A stretch of 64,000 nucleotides of DNA from Caloramator sp. mosi_1 (GCF_028622835.1 NZ_CP117677.1:2652820-2716819); one strand, 5' to 3'. Counted from the stretch's first letter, positions 1 through 10,308 are shown. A program made the numbers and translations. Notes: generated from the letters alone by a model not told the origin.

Positions 1-1
1 C

Positions 2-193
2 TTTAAGCCTTTTAAGGCATCACAGGCCTATGCTGCAATAAATGGTAGGGACTTTATTATTCCTGAGGACGTTAAATTCCTTGCCCCCTATGTACTAAAC
101 CACAGAATAATAACAAAAACAAAGTCAAAATCAATTTATTCCTTTGTTTTAAAGTGCTTGGATAATGTAAAGGTTCCACTTGAAGAGGTTTAG
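2..193 (+). CDS. MoxR-family AAA ATPase, C-terminal end (partial)
   Basis: An open frame enters from the left edge and ends at TAG 191-193, giving about 63 residues (...FKASQAYAAINGRDFIIPED... then VKFLAPYVLNHRI). This matches the C-terminal lid of MoxR AAA+ ATPases, where an A-x-INGRD-FI-PEDV stretch precedes VLxHRI. MoxR proteins are ATPase chaperones that usually sit directly upstream of a DUF58 (von Willebrand-like) protein, as here, with 11 bases between stop and next start. The Walker motifs lie outside the window. Family call is from the C-terminal motif plus neighbours. Confidence 0.85.
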   Translation, partial: FKPFKASQAYAAINGRDFIIPEDVKFLAPYVLNHRIITKTKSKSIYSFVLKCLDNVKVPLEEV

Positions 194-204
194 GAGGAAC
201 TATT

Positions 205-1315
205 ATGTTTTACGTTCTTTTGTTTTTGATTGGACTTTTTTTACTGTAAATGAAATGATGAAAAAGTATATTTATAAGGAAATATACTTCGACATAAACC
301 CCTCCTGCGACGTTGTTGAATTTGGGCAGGAGATAAAGTTAAGTTTTAAGTTGGAAAATAGAAAAAAATTCCCGTAACCTTTCTTGAGGTGTTTTTAGAA
401 GTTCCAAAGGGAATGTACTTTAAAAATGCTAAAAATAAAATAAGAGACGAACAGTATTTTGGTTTTCAGACAGTACTTATGCCCTATCAAAGAAGAATAA
501 GAGATTATAATGTAGGTTTTAAAAAACGTGGACTTTATATAATACATAGTGCATCTTTGCAGGTTGGAGATATTTTAGGACTCTCTACTAAGGATGTCTC
601 CTTCAATATGAATAGGTCCATTATTGTATTGCCCCGGAAATTAAATTTTGAGGAAATACTTCTACCCTATGGAAGTACAATGGGTAACATTTCTGTTAAG
701 AGATTTATTTTAGATGATCCTACAATGATTATAGGACTTAGGGAGTATACGGGTTTTGAACCTCAAAAGCACATCCACTGGCCAACTTCTTTAAGACTTA
801 ATAAACTTATGGTTAAAAACTTTGACTACACCACCGATAGTACGGTTATGGTTGTTGTAAATGTTGAAAGTTATAAGCCCTTTTATTACAGTATAGACTA
901 CAGAAGAATTGAGGCCTGTATTTCTGTTACAAGGGATATTTGCGAAAAGTTCCACGACAATAATATACCCTATGGTATAGCAGTAAATTCACAGATAACA
1001 AGTACAAATGTAGAAGTAATACACTATGGATTAACAGAATACCACAAATACAACGTTTTAAAAATGCTTGGTATGGCCGATTACAATATATCAATGCCCT
1101 TTGAGGACTATTTAGAATATTTAATGCCAATCTGTTCAAACTACAGTTCCTTTGTTTTAATACTTCCAAAGGTTTTTAAGGAGTATGTCCAAAATATAGA
1201 AAAACTTTCAAAACAAATAAATAAGCTAACCATAATTACTGCATCTAAAGAAAACCTTGAACTTTTAAGTAAAGATAACATTGAAACCTTTATAATTGGG
1301 GGCGATTTTAATTGA
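205..1315 (+). CDS. DUF58 domain protein (two frameshifts)
   Basis: The ATG at 205 follows AGGAGG at 192-197. The first 14 residues are a hydrophobic segment. The frame then shifts near 241 (T-run) and again near 370 (A-run followed by CCC) before a 300-residue frame to TGA 1315. The diagnostic DUF58 motif GLREYTGFEPQKHIHW (about 747-795) followed by TSLRLNKLMVKNF is intact. DUF58 proteins are membrane-anchored partners of MoxR ATPases; their exact biochemical role is unsettled. The gene lies between moxR and a polytopic membrane protein, the usual MoxR/DUF58/transglutaminase order. The frameshifts look like sequence errors because the protein sequence is conserved across them. Confidence 0.85.
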
Positions 1316-2476
1316 GGTTAATTTCATTAAGCAGTGTATTGAACAGAGTGTCCTTTGTGTTTTTGTTTTATTTTCTATTATTACGCTAAATAGGGTTGAA
1401 ATACTTTTTATATATACTATATTTGTGGTTAGTCTTTTTACTATAAAGGATTTAAACTTTATATTTTTCTATCCTTTTATGCTTCTACCTGTATTTTTTA
1501 TAGAAACACTCAAACTCTGTTCTTTTTACTGGCTGCTTCTATAATGCTAAATTGGCTTTTAAAAAATAAAAAAGCTTTACAGACTACTACTATTTTAAGG
1601 ACTACTTTAAAACTGCCAACAGATTAATTTTTGCCTCTCTTTTTATACATCTTATTGTATATATGACATTTAAGGACATAAGCTTTTATTGCAGTCTTTT
1701 TTAATATTTTATGCTGTGACATCTGTCCTTTTGCTAAGAACGCTGAGGGTATTATCTATTGAAGGTGAAGCAAAAATTAGTAGCTTCAATGTATTCTTTA
1801 TGTCTTCTGTTCTTTTGCTCTCAGTTATTTTATCCATACCACAGATTAGAGGAATACTGTTTAAACTACTATTCTATTTATACTACTACACAACTTTATC
1901 TATAGCCTATGCAGCTGCATTTTTAATTTTCTCCTTTGCTAAGATATTTACATTGATTTTTGGAAAAGTAGATTTTAAGTTTAATCTTGATAATTTACCG
2001 CAAATTAAAAACTCCTCTAATGAATTTGCAAAAATTTCACCCAACGAAAAAACTTTAATAGATGTTTTTATGAATTCGCCAATTGTAAACCTACTTATTA
2101 AAATAGTTCTGTTTTTGATTTTAATAAAAATTGTAATGTCAATATTAAAAAGAATACAGATAGGCAATTCTTATGATGAAGAATTTGTTGAACATAAGGA
2201 ATCTATAAAAGTTCTGTGATAAAAAGAAGTCCTAAAAGGTACAATCTTGATGATGAGATTGAATATGTAAGATATAGGTACTATAAATTTTTAAAGGGAT
2301 TAAAGAGGATGAGGATTGATATTTTATCATCTGATACAAGCCTTGATGTCAACAAAAAGGCAGAAGGTATAAAAAATAATTTAGATAAGATTAGGGATGT
2401 TTATATAAATGCACGATACAACAATGCTAAAATAAAGAAAGAATTAGTGGATGATGTGTTTAAATTAAAAAAATGA
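1312..2476 (+). CDS. Polytopic membrane protein with DUF4129-like C-terminus (frameshifted)
   Basis: Starts with TTG 1312 overlapping the DUF58 stop (GGGGGCGAT ribosome site). The reading frame must jump several times (near 1375, 1545-1570 and 1690) to give one chain with about six hydrophobic segments, then a charged tail. The last 86 residues (2216-2476) contain EYVRYRYYKFLKGLKR and YINARYNN, resembling the DUF4129 tail that ends TgpA-type transglutaminases. No transglutaminase Cys-His-Asp core is visible, so this is either a truncated relative or an uncharacterised partner. The tail could be a separate small gene from GTG 2216, but a frameshift at 2215 is the simpler reading. Confidence 0.55.
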
Positions 2477-2485
2477 TTAAGTTAA

Positions 2486-2522
2486 CCCCTTGAAGGATTC
2501 AGAAGTTCCTTCAAGGGGTTTT
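2486..2522 (+). terminator. Rho-independent terminator of the MoxR/DUF58 operon
   Basis: A perfect 12-base stem CCCCTTGAAGGA / TCCTTCAAGGGG with a 9-base loop is followed by TTTT. It lies 10 bases after the last gene of the plus-strand operon. Confidence 0.9.
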
Positions 2523-2560
2523 GTAAACTCTTTAAGTTTATAGAAATGGTGGCTTCACCT

Positions 2561-3574
2561 TTATATAAATAGGTAAGATACTGCATTAAATAGATAACCT
2601 ATTATGAGTATTCCTATTGAAACAATTGATACAAATATCGTTAAAAGTTTTGGCTTTACTACTTTGCTCAGCATTATCATTGATGGTAGAGAAAGAGCTG
2701 TTACTGCCATCATAAAGGAAAGTATTGTTCCTACTCCAACTCCCTTTAGGAATAGTGCCTCTGCTATTGGCAGTGTACCGAATATATCTGCATACATTGG
2801 TATTCCAACTACTGTTGCAAGCACAACTGAAAATGGATTTTTACCTCCTACAACATTTTCAATTATGTTTTGCGGTATCCAGTTGTGTATTGTAGCACCA
2901 ATTCCTACACCTATTAAAATGTAAAGCCAAACCCTTTTTATTATGTCTTTAACTTGTTCCTTTGCATAATCAATTCTTTCTTTTCTTGACATTTCTGGTA
3001 CTTCTATATCCACATTTTCAATCTCTTTTACATAGCCTTCAACGTACTTTTCAAGACCTAACTTATCTATTATAGTACCACCAATTACAGCAAGTATTAA
3101 ACCAACTATAACATAGGCTAAGGCAATTTTAAGTCCAAAGAAGGACATTAAAAGTAAGAAGGATGCAAGGTCTACAAGGGGTGATGATATTAGAAAGGAG
3201 AAGGTTACCCCTATTGGAAGTCCTGCTGAAGTAAAGCCTATAAATAATGGAATACTTGAACAACTGCAAAAGGTGTTACAGTTCCAAGCAGTGCACCAAG
3301 TATATTCCCTTTATTCCCTTTATGTTGCCGAGTATCTTTTTGTTCTCTCTGGTGGGAAGTAACTTTGTATATAGGATATTAAAAATATCAAGACAGAAAG
3401 AAGTATAAATATCTTTATTGTATCATAAATAAAGAAATGTACACTTCCACCTAATCTTGTATTAAAATTTAGTCTGAGAACCTTTTCAACAAATATTCTT
3501 ACTAACTCATAAAGCCACGTCATCTTCAAAAGCTGGTCATTTAACCACCTAAAAATTATACCTAATATAGACAT
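2561..3574 (-). CDS. YraQ/UPF0718 (DUF318) family permease (frameshifted)
   Basis: ATG 3574 follows AGGAGG. The N-terminal frame contains LGGSVHFFIYDTIKIFILL and ISYIQSYFPPERTK, both characteristic of the UPF0718/DUF318 permease family. The frame is lost in a T-rich run near 3330 and resumes through a stretch encoding FCSCSS-IPLFIGFTSAGLP and FLISSPLVD, then a hydrophobic C-terminal half ending at 2561. About eight membrane segments. Members are inner-membrane transporters of uncertain substrate, often linked to metal or thiol stress. Transcribed alone from a promoter at 3613-3640. Confidence 0.85.
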
Positions 3575-3612
3575 TTTTCTGCCTCCTTATTTAAGAATTT
3601 AATTATATAATT

Positions 3613-3640
3613 ATATTATAACTTTTTAAGATTATGTCAA
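3613..3640 (-). promoter_or_regulatory. Putative sigma-A promoter of the YraQ-like permease
   Basis: On the minus strand TTGACA (3640-3635) is followed after 16 bases by TAATAT (3618-3613), with an overlapping TATAAT at 14 bases. It sits 40 to 65 bases upstream of the permease ATG and just beyond the preceding gene's stop. Confidence 0.55.
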
Positions 3641-3647
3641 GGGAAGT

Positions 3648-4337
3648 TTACTTTCTTACAATCATATGCCTTTGGGGTTTTATTGTTACATCCGTTACTA
3701 CAATTCCTTGCCTCTGGGACAGGATAAAATCTACAAAGGCTGCAACTTCCTTAGCCTCAATAAAGGTATCCTCCTCTTGCCCCTCTTTAAAATTTGCACT
3801 TCTGTAAAAGTTTGTCTTAGTCATATCTGGATGAATAGTTACAACTTTTACCCCATACTTTCTAACCTCGTCAAACAGACTATTTGCAAAGTGGGTAAGA
3901 CCTGCCTTAGTTGCTGCATAGGCACAGCCATAGGTGCTTGATTTTTGGCAGTTATTGATGAGATATTTATTATATATCCCTTATTTTTCTTTAAATCCCT
4001 AAGAAGCTGTTGAGTTAAAATTAGCGGAACTTCTAAGTTGGTCTTAACCATTTCATCTATCTTTTAGGATTTAGTTCTTCGTGGGGGCCAAAATATCCGA
4101 CACCAGCATTATTTATGAGTATATAGATTTCTTCTTTTTGCCTATTTCTTTTACTTTATCACACAGTACCTCTATATTCATCAAATCACAAACAATTTTA
4201 TTAAAGTTTTGGTGTTCATAGCTTATCTTAGAAAAATCCCTTCCAAATCCATATACTTTAAATCCTTTTTCCAATAAAACTCTGCTTATTTCAAAGCCTA
4301 TTCCTGATGATGCTCCTGTAACTATTGCTGCCTTCAT
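3648..4337 (-). CDS. Short-chain dehydrogenase/reductase (frameshifted)
   Basis: ATG 4337 begins MKAAIVTGASSGIGFEI, the Rossmann TGxxxGIG nucleotide site of classical SDR enzymes. After a frameshift near 4125 the frame gives ILINNAG, then NISSITA (catalytic Ser strand). After another shift near 3920 comes YAATKAG, the YxxxK catalytic pair, ending RHMIVRK. Total about 229 residues, normal for classical SDRs. It probably uses NAD(P)H in a cytosolic oxidoreduction; the substrate cannot be inferred. It lies 12 bases after the spore photoproduct lyase gene and may be co-transcribed with it. Confidence 0.85.
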
Positions 4338-4349
4338 ACTATCATCCCT

Positions 4350-5294
4350 TCATATGTATATTTTCTCTCTATCTACATAGGACTTTATAAGACTGTAAAC
4401 ATACTCTATCATCTCTTTTCCAAGTTCCCTATCATAGCTACATACACCCTCTATAGTATCATAGGGATAATTTAAAACGATTGAGTTAGGCCTTTGTTTT
4501 CTCATCCTCTTTAGGTAATCCTTTGAAACCCTGAAAAGTCCAATGCTGACATCAATTATTTTTTCACCATCTATGATGCTAAAGACTTCTTCAACTAAAG
4601 TTTTATAATCCTCTCTCCAATCTTTTATATATAGTATTGGGTCAAAGCAAAGTCTAACCCTCCATCCCTTATCTACTGCATTCTTGATTGCTTCAATTCT
4701 TCTTTTTAAACTTGGCGTCCTGTGCTCATACTTTTCTATTACTCCATCTGGAGATAGTGTCCAAGCTAAAATCACGTTATCTTGAGGTTCTAAATCCTTT
4801 ATTGATGTAAAATTTGCACTTTTTGTTCTTATCTCTATTGTTAAATCTCTATTTACCTTTGCAAATTCAATAAATCGTCCTACATAGTTTGTTAATCCTT
4901 CAAAGGCCAAAAGGTCTGTATCATAGGATATACAAAGATAAACAGGATGCTTCTTTAACAGCTCCCTTATTTCTTTAAAATAGTCATCGATGTTTACAAA
5001 AATAACAATATTAGCAGATGTATACATTCCCTGAAGATAGCAGTATTCACAGTCGTATATACAATTCATCATTATTGAAGTATAGTAAAAATACTTGTTT
5101 CCAAAATCTTCACAGACCTCAGCACCTTTATATATTAGGTTATTCTGTTTTACTGCCAGTATAAGTTTTGGACTTTGCTTTTGAAGATAAAAATCTTGAT
5201 TTGCTCTTGAAAACACATCCTTATAATGTTCTATTTCAATTATTTTTGAGCATTCAAACCTTTTTAATATGTCCTTTGTTAAACTATATTTCAT
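4350..5294 (-). CDS. splB: Spore photoproduct lyase family radical SAM protein
   Basis: An intact 314-residue frame. CIYDCEYCYLQ carries the CxxxCxxC [4Fe-4S] signature of radical SAM enzymes, followed by VFVNIDDYF, as in SplB. A conserved downstream cysteine appears in LCISYDTDLLAFEGLT, aligning with the H-atom donor cysteine of SplB (ACTSDIVG in Bacillus, from memory). SPL reverses the UV-induced thymine dimer of spore DNA during germination. Length is slightly below the usual 340. It lies 36 bases downstream of a nucleosidase gene in the same direction. A non-spore member of the SPL superfamily remains possible. Confidence 0.8.
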   Translation of the reverse strand: MKYSLTKDILKRFECSKIIEIEHYKDVFSRANQDFYLQKQSPKLILAVKQNNLIYKGAEVCEDFGNKYFYYTSIMMNCIYDCEYCYLQGMYTSANIVIFVNIDDYFKEIRELLKKHPVYLCISYDTDLLAFEGLTNYVGRFIEFAKVNRDLTIEIRTKSANFTSIKDLEPQDNVILAWTLSPDGVIEKYEHRTPSLKRRIEAIKNAVDKGWRVRLCFDPILYIKDWREDYKTLVEEVFSIIDGEKIIDVSIGLFRVSKDYLKRMRKQRPNSIVLNYPYDTIEGVCSYDRELGKEMIEYVYSLIKSYVDREKIYI

Positions 5295-5330
5295 TGCCCT
5301 TTTTCAACATATATATGGGAAAAGGCCCTA

Positions 5331-6147
5331 TTAAACAATTCTTCCCTTAAGCTCTGCAAGATACATCTTCCCTTCATTCTTTGATTTACAATTTATACTT
5401 AAATATGTATTAATGAGTTTTGTTATGTCGTTGTTTGAAAGTTTATGGTATATCATAAGCTGTCTAAACTCATTTTGCATTGTTGCAGACATCTTTAGGT
5501 TTTCAGACGCCTTTTTATAAGCTCCTCTTCCTCTCTTGTTAAGACTTCCTCTTTATAATTTAATGCATCTTTAATGTTATTTATCCATTCTACTACTTTA
5601 TCTACGCTTTTTCCTATTATATTTAATATGATATCCTTATCTATATTTTCTATGTTTAAGTAGTCAGAAACTATCTTTATAAAAAATATTTGGTGAGGTT
5701 TTAAAAACACAGATGCCGCCTGATACAGGGCAGAAGCTTCCATATCTACTAACTGTTCACTAACCTCCTCTTTTATAACTACCCTTGAGAAGGTTTCAAT
5801 ACCAGCTTCTTTAAAGGGGTGTTTTAGTAATATATCTGGATAAAAGGTGAAATTTGTTTCGTTGTCCTTTATTTTGTTGCATAAGAATACTTCCCTCGAG
5901 GAACTTCTATATCCCTTGTACCGCATACTCCAAAGTTAATATACACATCTTTATCATTTACTTGTTGCCTTGATAAAAGATATGTTAAGGCAACTGCAGA
6001 CCTTACTTTTCCAACACCTGTTATTATCAATGTAACTTCATCATTTTTAAAAACCTCAAATTTGTTTATACTATTGTCTCTTTTCAAGCCGAACTTTTTT
6101 ATTAATTCCTGTGCTTCTACATACATTGCTGTTGATATGTAAACCAT
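5331..6147 (-). CDS. MTA/SAH nucleosidase-like phosphorylase family protein (frameshifted)
   Basis: ATG 6147 starts MVYISTAMYVEAQ. The protein shows VTLIITGVGKVRSAVAL and INFGVCGT (substrate and glycine-rich loops of the PNP/MTAN fold) and VDMEASALYQAA, the family's MEA signature with the ribose-binding glutamate. Frameshifts occur near 5900 and near 5512. Past the second, the frame runs on to TAA 5331, giving an extra C-terminal helix of about 60 residues. Known relatives cleave adenosylhomocysteine, methylthioadenosine or 5'-deoxyadenosine. It precedes the radical SAM lyase splB in an apparent operon. Confidence 0.8.
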
Positions 6148-6250
6148 ATCCCATACCTCGCTTATGAATTTTGTGGTTTATACATAAGTAATTATAATAT
6201 AAATTTTTAATTTAATGAAATATTTTCTAAATAAGTAGAATTTAATTCTT

Positions 6251-6313
6251 TTACTTATAATTCATTATATTTACTTACAATTAATTGACTTTTTACTTAC
6301 AATACATTACAAT
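6251..6313 (+). promoter_or_regulatory. Promoter with three direct repeats, likely DeoR operator
   Basis: A near-consensus promoter TTGACT (6285-6290), 17-base spacer, TACAAT (6308-6313) precedes the DeoR-type gene. Three copies of TTACTTAyAATTMATT lie at 6251-6267, 6271-6287 and 6293-6309, spaced 20 and 22 bases, about two helical turns. The second overlaps the -35 box and the third fills the spacer, as expected for repression. A reversed related half-site (TTACTTAT) lies near 6182-6192 beside a TATAAT facing the nucleosidase gene. Confidence 0.65.
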
Positions 6314-6343
6314 TAAATTAAAGAATAACTATCGAGGTGGCGT

Positions 6344-7099
6344 ATGTTTCAAGAAGAAAGAATGCAGCATATATTAGAATACCTTAAAATAAATAAGCGA
6401 ATTAGTGTTGAGGATATATGCAAGTTGTATAATGTATCCCGAGATACTGCAAGAAGGGATTTGGTTAATCTTGAAAAAAGGGTCTTATCGTAAGAACCCA
6501 CGGAGGAGCAATTCTGCCTCTTGCCCACGAAAAGGTAAAGCCATATGTTGAAAGACTTCATTATGATGTTGAAGAAAAACATAAGATTGCAAAAATGGCA
6601 ACTTCTCTAATTAAAGAAGGCGATACAGTTATATTAGATACATCAACAACAGTGCAAGCCTGTGCTGAACTTATGCAGGATATTGAGTGCAACGTTATTA
6701 CAAATTCAATTAATGTTGCTGATGTATTGTCCTCTAAAGCAAAAATAAAAACTATTTTATTAGGTGGAAAGTTAAACCCAGAGCATAGATTTTTATACGG
6801 CCACAATACGATAAATATGCTTTCTAACTATTATGCAGATAGAGCCTTTTTAGGTGCACTTTCAATAACAAAAATGGAATATTTGTTGCTGATGACGAGG
6901 ATGCTGCTGTTATGCAAAGCATAATAAAACAATCCAAAGAGACTATTGTATTAGTTGACCACAAAAATTTAGTAATACTGCTGCCTTTAGGGTGTGTAGT
7001 TTATCTGAAATAGACATTATTATTACAGATGCAAGTCCAAATGAAGGTATTATAAAAACTCTTAAGGAAAATGGAGTTAATCTTATTATAGCAAAATGA
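6344..7099 (+). CDS. DeoR-family transcriptional regulator (frameshifted)
   Basis: ATG 6344 follows GAGGTGG. Residues 1-50 contain the DeoR helix-turn-helix: RISVEDICKLYNVSRDTARRDL. A shift near 6480 leads into THGGAIL, and the C-terminal sensor has the DeoR ribose-phosphate-isomerase-like fold: GDTVILDTSTT and NVITNSINVA. A second shift near 6880 leads into the last 60 residues to TGA 7099. About 252 residues, normal for the family. DeoR proteins bind sugar phosphates and repress neighbouring sugar genes. The direct repeats upstream suggest autoregulation and control of the HAD phosphatase 13 bases downstream. Confidence 0.88.
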
Positions 7100-7112
7100 T
7101 GGAGGGATTTAA

Positions 7113-7992
7113 TTGAAGCTTATTGTTTCTGATTTAGATGGTACTCTACTTAATTCTAAGCACGAAATAAGTAAACAAAACATAAGGGCCTTAAGGGCTG
7201 CTAAGGAAAATGGATATGAAATTGCAATTGCAACCGGTAGAATATATACAGATGTGCTTAATATATTAAAAAGGCTCAAATCGATGCACATATAATTTCA
7301 GGAAATGGTTCAACAGTCCACACTATAGATGGTAAAAAATTAAAAAGCTGGACTATTCCTAAGGATGAACTTAAAACTGTTGTAAACTGGTTAATGGAGA
7401 ATAAATTCTTTCTTCAGATTCTAACTGACAATAATGTATATCTGCATAAAGGCTTTGAAGATACTATAATAGAAGATTTTAAATTAGCCAAAGGTAACAA
7501 TCCAAAAATAACTAAGGAGTATATTGATGTTACAATGAATTTGATTTTTTCACAATACGGAATTAAATATTTCAACGATGTTGATGAACTTTTAAATTCC
7601 GACTTGGAGTTCTGCTGCATTTCTTCTATGTCCTTTGATGAAGAAAAATTAAACTATGGTAGGGAATTTGTTAAAAATTTCAAAAACTATCCTTTGTTAT
7701 ATCCCATAAGTATAACTTTGAAATGGTTTCAAGGTATGCGTCTAAGGGTAATGCACTTGAATATCTTGCAAAATATTTGAACATAGGCCTTGATGATGTA
7801 ATCGCCTTTGGAGACAATTTTAATGACATTTCAATGTTTAAAAAGGCTGGTATTAGCGTTGCTATGGGAAATGCAGAAGGTGAAATAAAAAGAATATGCC
7901 GCTTTGTTACACTAACAAACAGTGAAGATGGAGTAGCTGATTTTATATTTAAACATCTTGAAAATACAAAAGCTGAATCTACCCCAGCGTGA
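7113..7992 (+). CDS. Cof-type HAD-IIB sugar phosphatase (frameshifted)
   Basis: TTG 7113 follows GGAGG. The protein starts MKLIVSDLDGTLLNS, the HAD motif I with nucleophile and acid/base aspartates. Motif IV is IAFGDNFNDISMFKKAG near the C-terminus, preceded by SKGNALEYLAKYLNI (motif III lysine). Frameshifts occur near 7280 and near 7720. Full length about 292 residues matches Cof-type hydrolases, which dephosphorylate sugar phosphates or related metabolites in the cytosol. It is co-transcribed with the DeoR regulator, which suggests the phosphatase clears the inducing sugar phosphate. Confidence 0.88.
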
Positions 7993-8019
7993 CCATTTGG
8001 GCGTTATGGGGAAAATAAA

Positions 8020-8066
8020 AGAGGGATAATAAGTGATTTAAAACTTATCTTATTATCCCTCTTTCT
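8020..8066. terminator. Bidirectional Rho-independent terminator
   Basis: The 14-base stem AGAGGGATAATAAG / CTTATTATCCCTCT (8020-8033 and 8049-8062) has T-rich sequence on both sides. It closes the DeoR/HAD operon and could also stop transcription arriving from the minus strand. Confidence 0.85.
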
Positions 8067-8121
8067 TTATTACATTTGGTTGAATGGCTTGTATCCAATA
8101 TCTATTTATAAGTAAAATACA

Positions 8122-8599
8122 TTACTTATTTTCCTCATATTCTTTCAAAGATTTTACAACCAAACCAGACAATCCAAGTAGTGCTATAAGGTTTGGAATG
8201 ACCATTATTCCATTAAAGAAATCTGCTAACTCCCATACTAAAGGAACTTCAAGAACTGTACCTAATGCTATGAAAATAACAACAAATATTCTATAGGGCA
8301 TAAGTCCTTTTTACCAAATAAGAATTTTACGTTTGCTTCACCAAAGAAATACCACCCAATTATTGTTGAAAATGCAAAGAATAATAGGGTCTTGTACTCA
8401 TACCAAAGAAAGCACTCAACCACATCCAAAATATAGCTCCAGGTTCACCTGAGGCAATTGCTGTCGCTGCACCTGCTAAATTACCTGTTCCAACCTGTGC
8501 GGCTATTGCTGTTGCTAATGCCTGAAAGGATGTCATTCCCTCTTTTCCTGCCTTTTCACCCATTAAGGTTATATTTCCAAAAACTCTTTTACAACCTTC
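8122..8599 (-). pseudogene. Sodium:alanine symporter (AGCS) remnant, ends only
   Basis: The minus strand encodes [20 protein letters not shown] and [16 protein letters not shown], the signature segment of AGCS amino-acid carriers. It then passes directly, after a frame change, to [18 protein letters not shown], a C-terminal segment of the same family. Roughly the central 200 residues are missing between these two blocks near 8390-8400, and the N-terminal 50 or so are lost where the IS605 remnant begins at 8600. Only about 150 of 450 residues remain. The C-terminal frame closes at TAA 8122. This is real decay, since whole membrane segments are missing. Confidence 0.85.
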
Positions 8600-8889
8600 T
8601 GTGAACTACCCCCACCTATAGAGGTTGGGGCTTCGTGGTCAAGATAGCTTCTGCTACCAGATTACCCACGCTCAAAGGGCTGTTCAATCCCCAATTTTAC
8701 CATCTAAATGGCTAATTTTAGCAAGCTTCTTGACGCATTTATATCTCTATCTTGATTAGCACCACAAATTGCACATTTCCATTCTCTTAATTCCAATTTT
8801 TGCATCAGGTTTTTTATATCCACACTCTGAACATATCTGACTTGATGCATAGTTTTTGGTGCTATTATTACTTCTCTACCATACATATT
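8600..8889 (-). mobile_element. IS605-family right-end remnant with TnpB C-terminus
   Basis: Positions 8600-8740 are nearly identical to the right ends of the two longer IS605 copies at 25255 and 27955, including the CCCACCTATAGAGGT hairpin and the block ending in AGGGCTGTTC. The coding part retains only the TnpB C-terminus: YGREVIIAP, a Zn-ribbon cysteine pair CAICGA, and DRDIN with the last RuvC aspartate. Everything upstream of that is gone; the remnant abuts the rlmD stop. It marks the point where the symporter gene lost its N-terminus, so a deletion running from the element is likely. Confidence 0.85.
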
Positions 8890-8894
8890 TTAAG

Positions 8895-10245
8895 CTACTT
8901 CCTCTCTAACTTTACTACACTCTCCACGTGTGGAGTTTGTGGGAACATATCAACTATTTTTAACGCCTTTACTTCATATCCACTCTCTTTTAGCTGTTTT
9001 AAATTTTCAACTAATGTCTTTGGATTGCAGGAAACATAAACTATATCCTTTGGATTAAAATTTATAACATTTTTTAAAGCATCAGGTGTAACACCTGGTC
9101 TTGGTGGATCAAGAATTATAATATCTGGTTTTTCTTCGATATTTTTAATTACTTCCTTTACATCCCCTGCAATAAATACACAGTTGTCTAAACCATTATA
9201 TTTTGCATTATTATTTGCTGCTTCAACTGCCTCTTCAATGAGTTCAACCCCTATAACTTTTTTGCATTTTGAGCAGCAATCTGTCCTATTGTACCTGTAC
9301 CACAATAAAGGTCAAATACAACCTTATCCTTAGAAGCACTTATAAATTCTCTAACAACTGAATATAGCCTTTCTGCACCTAATGTGTTGGTTTGGAAAAA
9401 GGAGAAGGGAGAAATTTTAAATTTAAGACCTAAAAGTTCTTCTATTATATAGTCCCTTCCATATAAAACTTCTACCTTTTCAGGCTTAACCGCATCAGAG
9501 AGACTGTCATTTACAGTATGAATTATTCCAGTTAGAGTTCCATCATATGTAGTGTTTTTTAAAACTTCAACATAGTCATTTAAATTAAAATCAATTTGTG
9601 ATGTTGTAACAAGATTTACCAATATTTCCCCTGTTTTCTTTGCCTTTCGTACAACAAGGTGTCTTAAGTATCCTTTATGGCTTAATACGTTGTAGTGGGG
9701 AACTTCCCTTGATTTAAAATATTCAAGTGTTGATTTAACTATAGTTCTAAAATCTTTATCTACAAGTAAACAAGTAGTAGTAGAAACTACTGCATTTCTT
9801 TTACAGGAGTGTGGAGTCCTAAAGTTAACTCCCCACCCTTTTCATAATCTCCAAAGGTAAACTCCATTTTATTTCTATATTCATATATACTTGGGCTCTC
9901 TACAATTCCTCTGTATTCAAATCCATCTATATTAGCCTCTTTAAAAAGTTTTAATACCTGCTCTTCCTTCAACTCAAGTTGCTTTTTATAATCAATAAAT
10001 TGGTGAGTACAGCCGCCGCATATACCAAAGATTGGACAAGGTGCCTCTATTTTATAATCTACTTCTTCAAGAACCTCAAGTATTTTAGCCTCAACCTTCT
10101 TTTTCTTTTTTGTAATTTTAGCCAATACCTTCTCTCCTGGTAGTGCTCCCTTTACTAAAACCTTAGCATCTTCATAATACCCTACTCCATAACCTGGAAA
10201 CTCTGTTTCAACAATATCTACTACTATTTCTTGGCCTTTTTTCAT
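8895..10245 (-). CDS. rlmD: 23S rRNA (uracil-5-)-methyltransferase RlmD/RumA family (frameshifted)
   Basis: ATG 10245 (GGAAGGATATG) opens an N-terminal TRAM domain ([19 protein letters not shown]). The Fe-S cluster cysteines follow: [10 protein letters not shown] with an upstream partner. After frameshifts near 9780-9790 and near 9260 come the SAM domain motifs [23 protein letters not shown] and [10 protein letters not shown], the last carrying the catalytic cysteine. Total about 450 residues, as expected. It methylates a uridine of 23S rRNA (U1939-type) or is the close paralogue RlmCD. A degenerate copy of its first 45 codons lies just upstream at 10317-10455. Confidence 0.9.
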
Positions 10246-10264
10246 ATCCTTCCTCCTTCTTTAG

Positions 10265-10308
10265 ATTTACAAAATAAGGTTCTATTCACCCTTCACCTGG
10301 GTGGCACT
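10265..10308 (+). repeat. Short interspersed repeat, copy 1
   Basis: A copy of a roughly 40-base repeat with core TTCACCTGGGTGGCACTT and 5' extension TTTACAAAATAAGGTTC. The core contains the short palindrome CACC-TG-GGTG. It sits directly upstream of rlmD and is part of the segment duplicated at 10317-10508. Confidence 0.8.

Noticed and set aside
2604..2924. 106-codon plus-strand frame
   Set aside because: It lies antisense to the YraQ-type permease, whose protein signature is clear. Other frames opposite argG, rnr, hppA, eno, pgk and gap are likewise shadows.
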